In this document: positions 62,201 through 64,000 of the stretch, in pieces
Position numbering within the stretch: position 1 is the stretch's first letter
Layout: each line of letters starts with the position of its first letter
DNA from: Prinsepia uniflora
Taxonomy: Eukaryota > Streptophyta > Magnoliopsida > Rosales > Rosaceae
NCBI GenBank assembly: GCA_032719365.1
Contig: CM064866.1
Coordinates: 71,993,028-72,057,027, forward strand
DNA: 64,000 bases
Direction of reading: 5' to 3'
Translations under genes and position numbers: made by a program
Notes under the pieces: model-generated
Databases searched by the model: none
What the model was told of the DNA's origin: nothing
The model's input: the letters and a program-made list of their open reading frames with translations, nothing else

Positions 62201-62604
62201 TTGAGATGTTAAACTGATTTGGTGAACATGAGTTTTTGTGGACCATGGGAAAATATGTTTTGATTTTATCGGTCCACTGTTCATACTTGAATGATTTCAT
62301 ACTATTACTCATGTTTTACGATATGCATGCAAGTTTGTGAAAACTGGAGGGTAAGAATGTATTTTGGTAAATGTTTTTATAAGAAGTCATTTTTGTCCAC
62401 TCACACCTTTTCTGTTTTGTTAACCCTTCAGGTCGTGGCGCGTTGATCGAGGCTATTCCAGAGGTGGAGGTATGTGCGGGCACAGGCGCAAAAATTCCCT
62501 TGTCTGGCAGGTACTGAAGGGTAGTTTCGGACTTTCAGTTGACTTGTCAGACGGGAGCAGGACCGGGTACGGTTTTTGACGTCCAGTTGGGACGGGTCCT
62601 GTCA
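59282..62604 (+). mobile_element. LTR H, shared by two internal regions
   Basis: It runs from TGTAATGACCCG to GGGTCCTGTCA, 3323 bp. A polypurine tract lies on the left, as for a 3' LTR. A primer binding site lies on the right, as for a 5' LTR. Clamp arms are GTGTGAGTGGAC (61085-61096) and GTCCACTCACAC (62395-62406). Confidence 0.88.
61087..62431 (+). other. Putative leader intron inside LTR H
   Basis: It begins GTGAGT and ends TTAACCCTTCAG before GTCGTGG, 1345 bases. The first 10 bases are inverted-complementary to bases just upstream of the acceptor tract. Equivalent spans occur in LTRs G, F, A, B, C, E, J and M, and the acceptor half in K. Splicing is inferred only from sequence. Introns in LTR leaders are not a standard feature of this family as far as I know. 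Confidence 0.5.
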
Positions 62605-62622
62605 AATTGGTATCAGAGCACT
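62605..62622 (+). other. Primer binding site after LTR H
   Basis: AATTGGTATCAGAGCACT follows the LTR terminus directly. The TGGTATCAGAGC part is complementary to initiator tRNA-Met. Confidence 0.92.
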
Positions 62623-62640
62623 AGGTTGCTGATGCTGTTG

Positions 62641-64000
62641 CCATGCCATACCTCCGGAATGTGAGCCTCGTGCGCGACCTGGTAGTGAGATGGGTATATT
62701 AGGGTATTTGAGACCTTGTGATGAATCTCGGAATGTAATTGACCTTGGTTTGTGAGTCAGATATTAATTTGTGTAGCTACGGCTTACTAATTGTCGAATC
62801 GGTATTCTTGTGGGTCCTAGGATTTGCTGGATCCAGAGGCTTGGAAGGTAGCACAATTGGGTAGGTTGGACCCAGGATGAGATTATTCTCAGTAATTCCT
62901 TGTGCGAAATGTGAGTTCCCAACGTCTAGAGTGTGTTGGGGGTATTCCTAGGTTTGGAATGTGGTATTGATGTGGTTCACCGGCGGTAATTTGCTGGGTG
63001 ACCGGGTATGCCAGGGATGGCATGGATGAATGAGTCAAAGAATTCAGTTAGGACTCGAGATGAGTCATGGTAATATCTTAAGTCTCAGGAGTTGTCGGGT
63101 TTTGAGGGACCCTAGGTAGTAATCGCGGAACCTAAGGTGGGATGTTCGGTTCGGAAATGTGTGCTGGCGGGTGGTTTGACTCTTAATGACTTTTCGAAGT
63201 CGAGACCGAGTGACGATTGTGTCAGGTCTAGTCATGTCAGCTTTAGTGGTGGAACTGCAATCCACAGTCGGGGTTGGTACTTGTCGAAGGAATCCCAGAG
63301 TGGGGATACAGGGTAGTCGTCCGAGTACTTGATTCCATTGGATGTGGAGTCTCGATAGTGATGTCTGATGGTTGGGTCTGCACAAGTCTGTGGCAGGCAC
63401 TCATACCGAGAGTGGTTGTTGAGAATCGGGGGGGGGGGGGGGGGACGTCAGGGGACGTTTCTTTTTCTCACATGAGTTGTCAGGGTGACTGTACCCAGAG
63501 TTGTTAGGTGCGAAGGAGGCAGAGTTTCTCCTATTCGAGCAGAGGTACGGGGTCGTCGCTTGTTATGAGCGGAGATCCAGGGTTGTCAGTTTTGCACACG
63601 GTGTGCTCATACTGATACTGTTGTCTGTGTACTGGTGTGGGTGCCGGTGTGGTGCTGACGATGGGGTCACGAGTCGGGTTGTGACTTCGTCGAGTTGGGT
63701 ATGTGTCAGTAACCAGTCCAAAGGGGAAACGTGGTTGGTGTCCGAGTCCGATGGTTCCAACGTGGTTGGACCTACGGAATCATGAGAAGTTGTGTTTGAA
63801 GAGGATTGCGGGTTTTCCGCATGGGGATTAGGTATTCTGAAGTCATCAGGGGTGATTTCTTATTTTCTGTTGGGTTACCTGGCGTGGGGAGTGCAGTGAG
63901 TTTTGTTTGCATCCACGTAGGATGAATATTGGTGTCATTGTTTTGGATCATCCTTGGTTTTCCCTAGGTGGGATGGCAAGGATAGATACGAGGTAATCAG
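62641..64000 (+). pseudogene. Internal region after LTR H, with gag traces
   Basis: An ATGCCATACCTCCGG near 62641 recalls the MPPRR start of neighbouring gag genes, but no gag core follows at the normal distance. At 63510-63600 a frame reads AKEAEFLLFEQR, then VACYERRSRVVSFA, a degraded match to AKEAEFLxLxQGNxxVAEYEQRFxxLSRFA of the other elements. The sequence near 63930-63960 may echo the VILGMDWL protease motif. The ~860 bases between are unassigned. A run of 18-19 G lies at 63427-63445. Confidence 0.5.

Overview
This window is plant nuclear DNA, most likely from a eudicot with a repeat-rich genome. I cannot name the species. It holds no intact host protein gene. Three things point to a plant: chromodomain-bearing Ty3/gypsy retrotransposons of the Tekay/Del type, a PIF/Harbinger transposon, and a box C/D snoRNA whose two guides match plant rRNA 2'-O-methylation sites, next to telo-box/TGGGCY promoter motifs.

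Layout. Positions 1-1448 are the end of a gypsy LTR cut by the window edge. Positions 1449-8644 are the only host-like stretch. It holds a TATA-bearing LTR-like fragment (1867-2121), a broken plastid-lipid-associated protein (fibrillin) exon (2833-3213, minus), a decayed PIF/Harbinger element with terminal repeats and TTA duplications (3246-6123), a promoter-like cluster (6665-6839) and a snoR39BY-like snoRNA (7376-7462).

From 8645 to the end the DNA is nested Ty3/gypsy elements. Element D (plus strand, 8645-25615) is old and full of stops. Its 5' LTR was hit by solo LTR I (which itself contains solo LTR J) and by a rearranged fragment L. Its pol was hit by solo LTR M and then by element B. 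Element B (minus, 25616-42233) carries gag but no pol and was itself hit by element A. Element A (minus, 30274-40621) is the youngest and most complete. At 42230-42233 the 5' LTR of B is fused through AAAA microhomology to the 3' LTR of element C (minus, to 53861). Solo LTR E sits in the reverse transcriptase of C. C lies in the remains of plus-strand LTR F, which also holds solo LTR G. The window closes with LTR H (59282-62604), which has a polypurine tract on its left and a primer binding site on its right, so it joins two internal regions.

The main cross-element observation is that most of these LTRs, in both orientations, share one architecture. A 10-12 base inverted repeat has a left arm that contains GTGAGT, a consensus 5' splice site. 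Its right arm lies 25-40 bases before a pyrimidine-rich YYYCAG|GT acceptor-like site. The C and E LTRs carry a matching change in both arms. This looks like a leader intron with a base-paired clamp, encoded inside the LTR. Other shared structures are a GCGCGTGA/TCACGCGC hairpin, a hairpin near the LTR terminus, and a hairpin against the polypurine tract. No element here appears able to move by itself as read: every gag or pol reading frame has at least one break.
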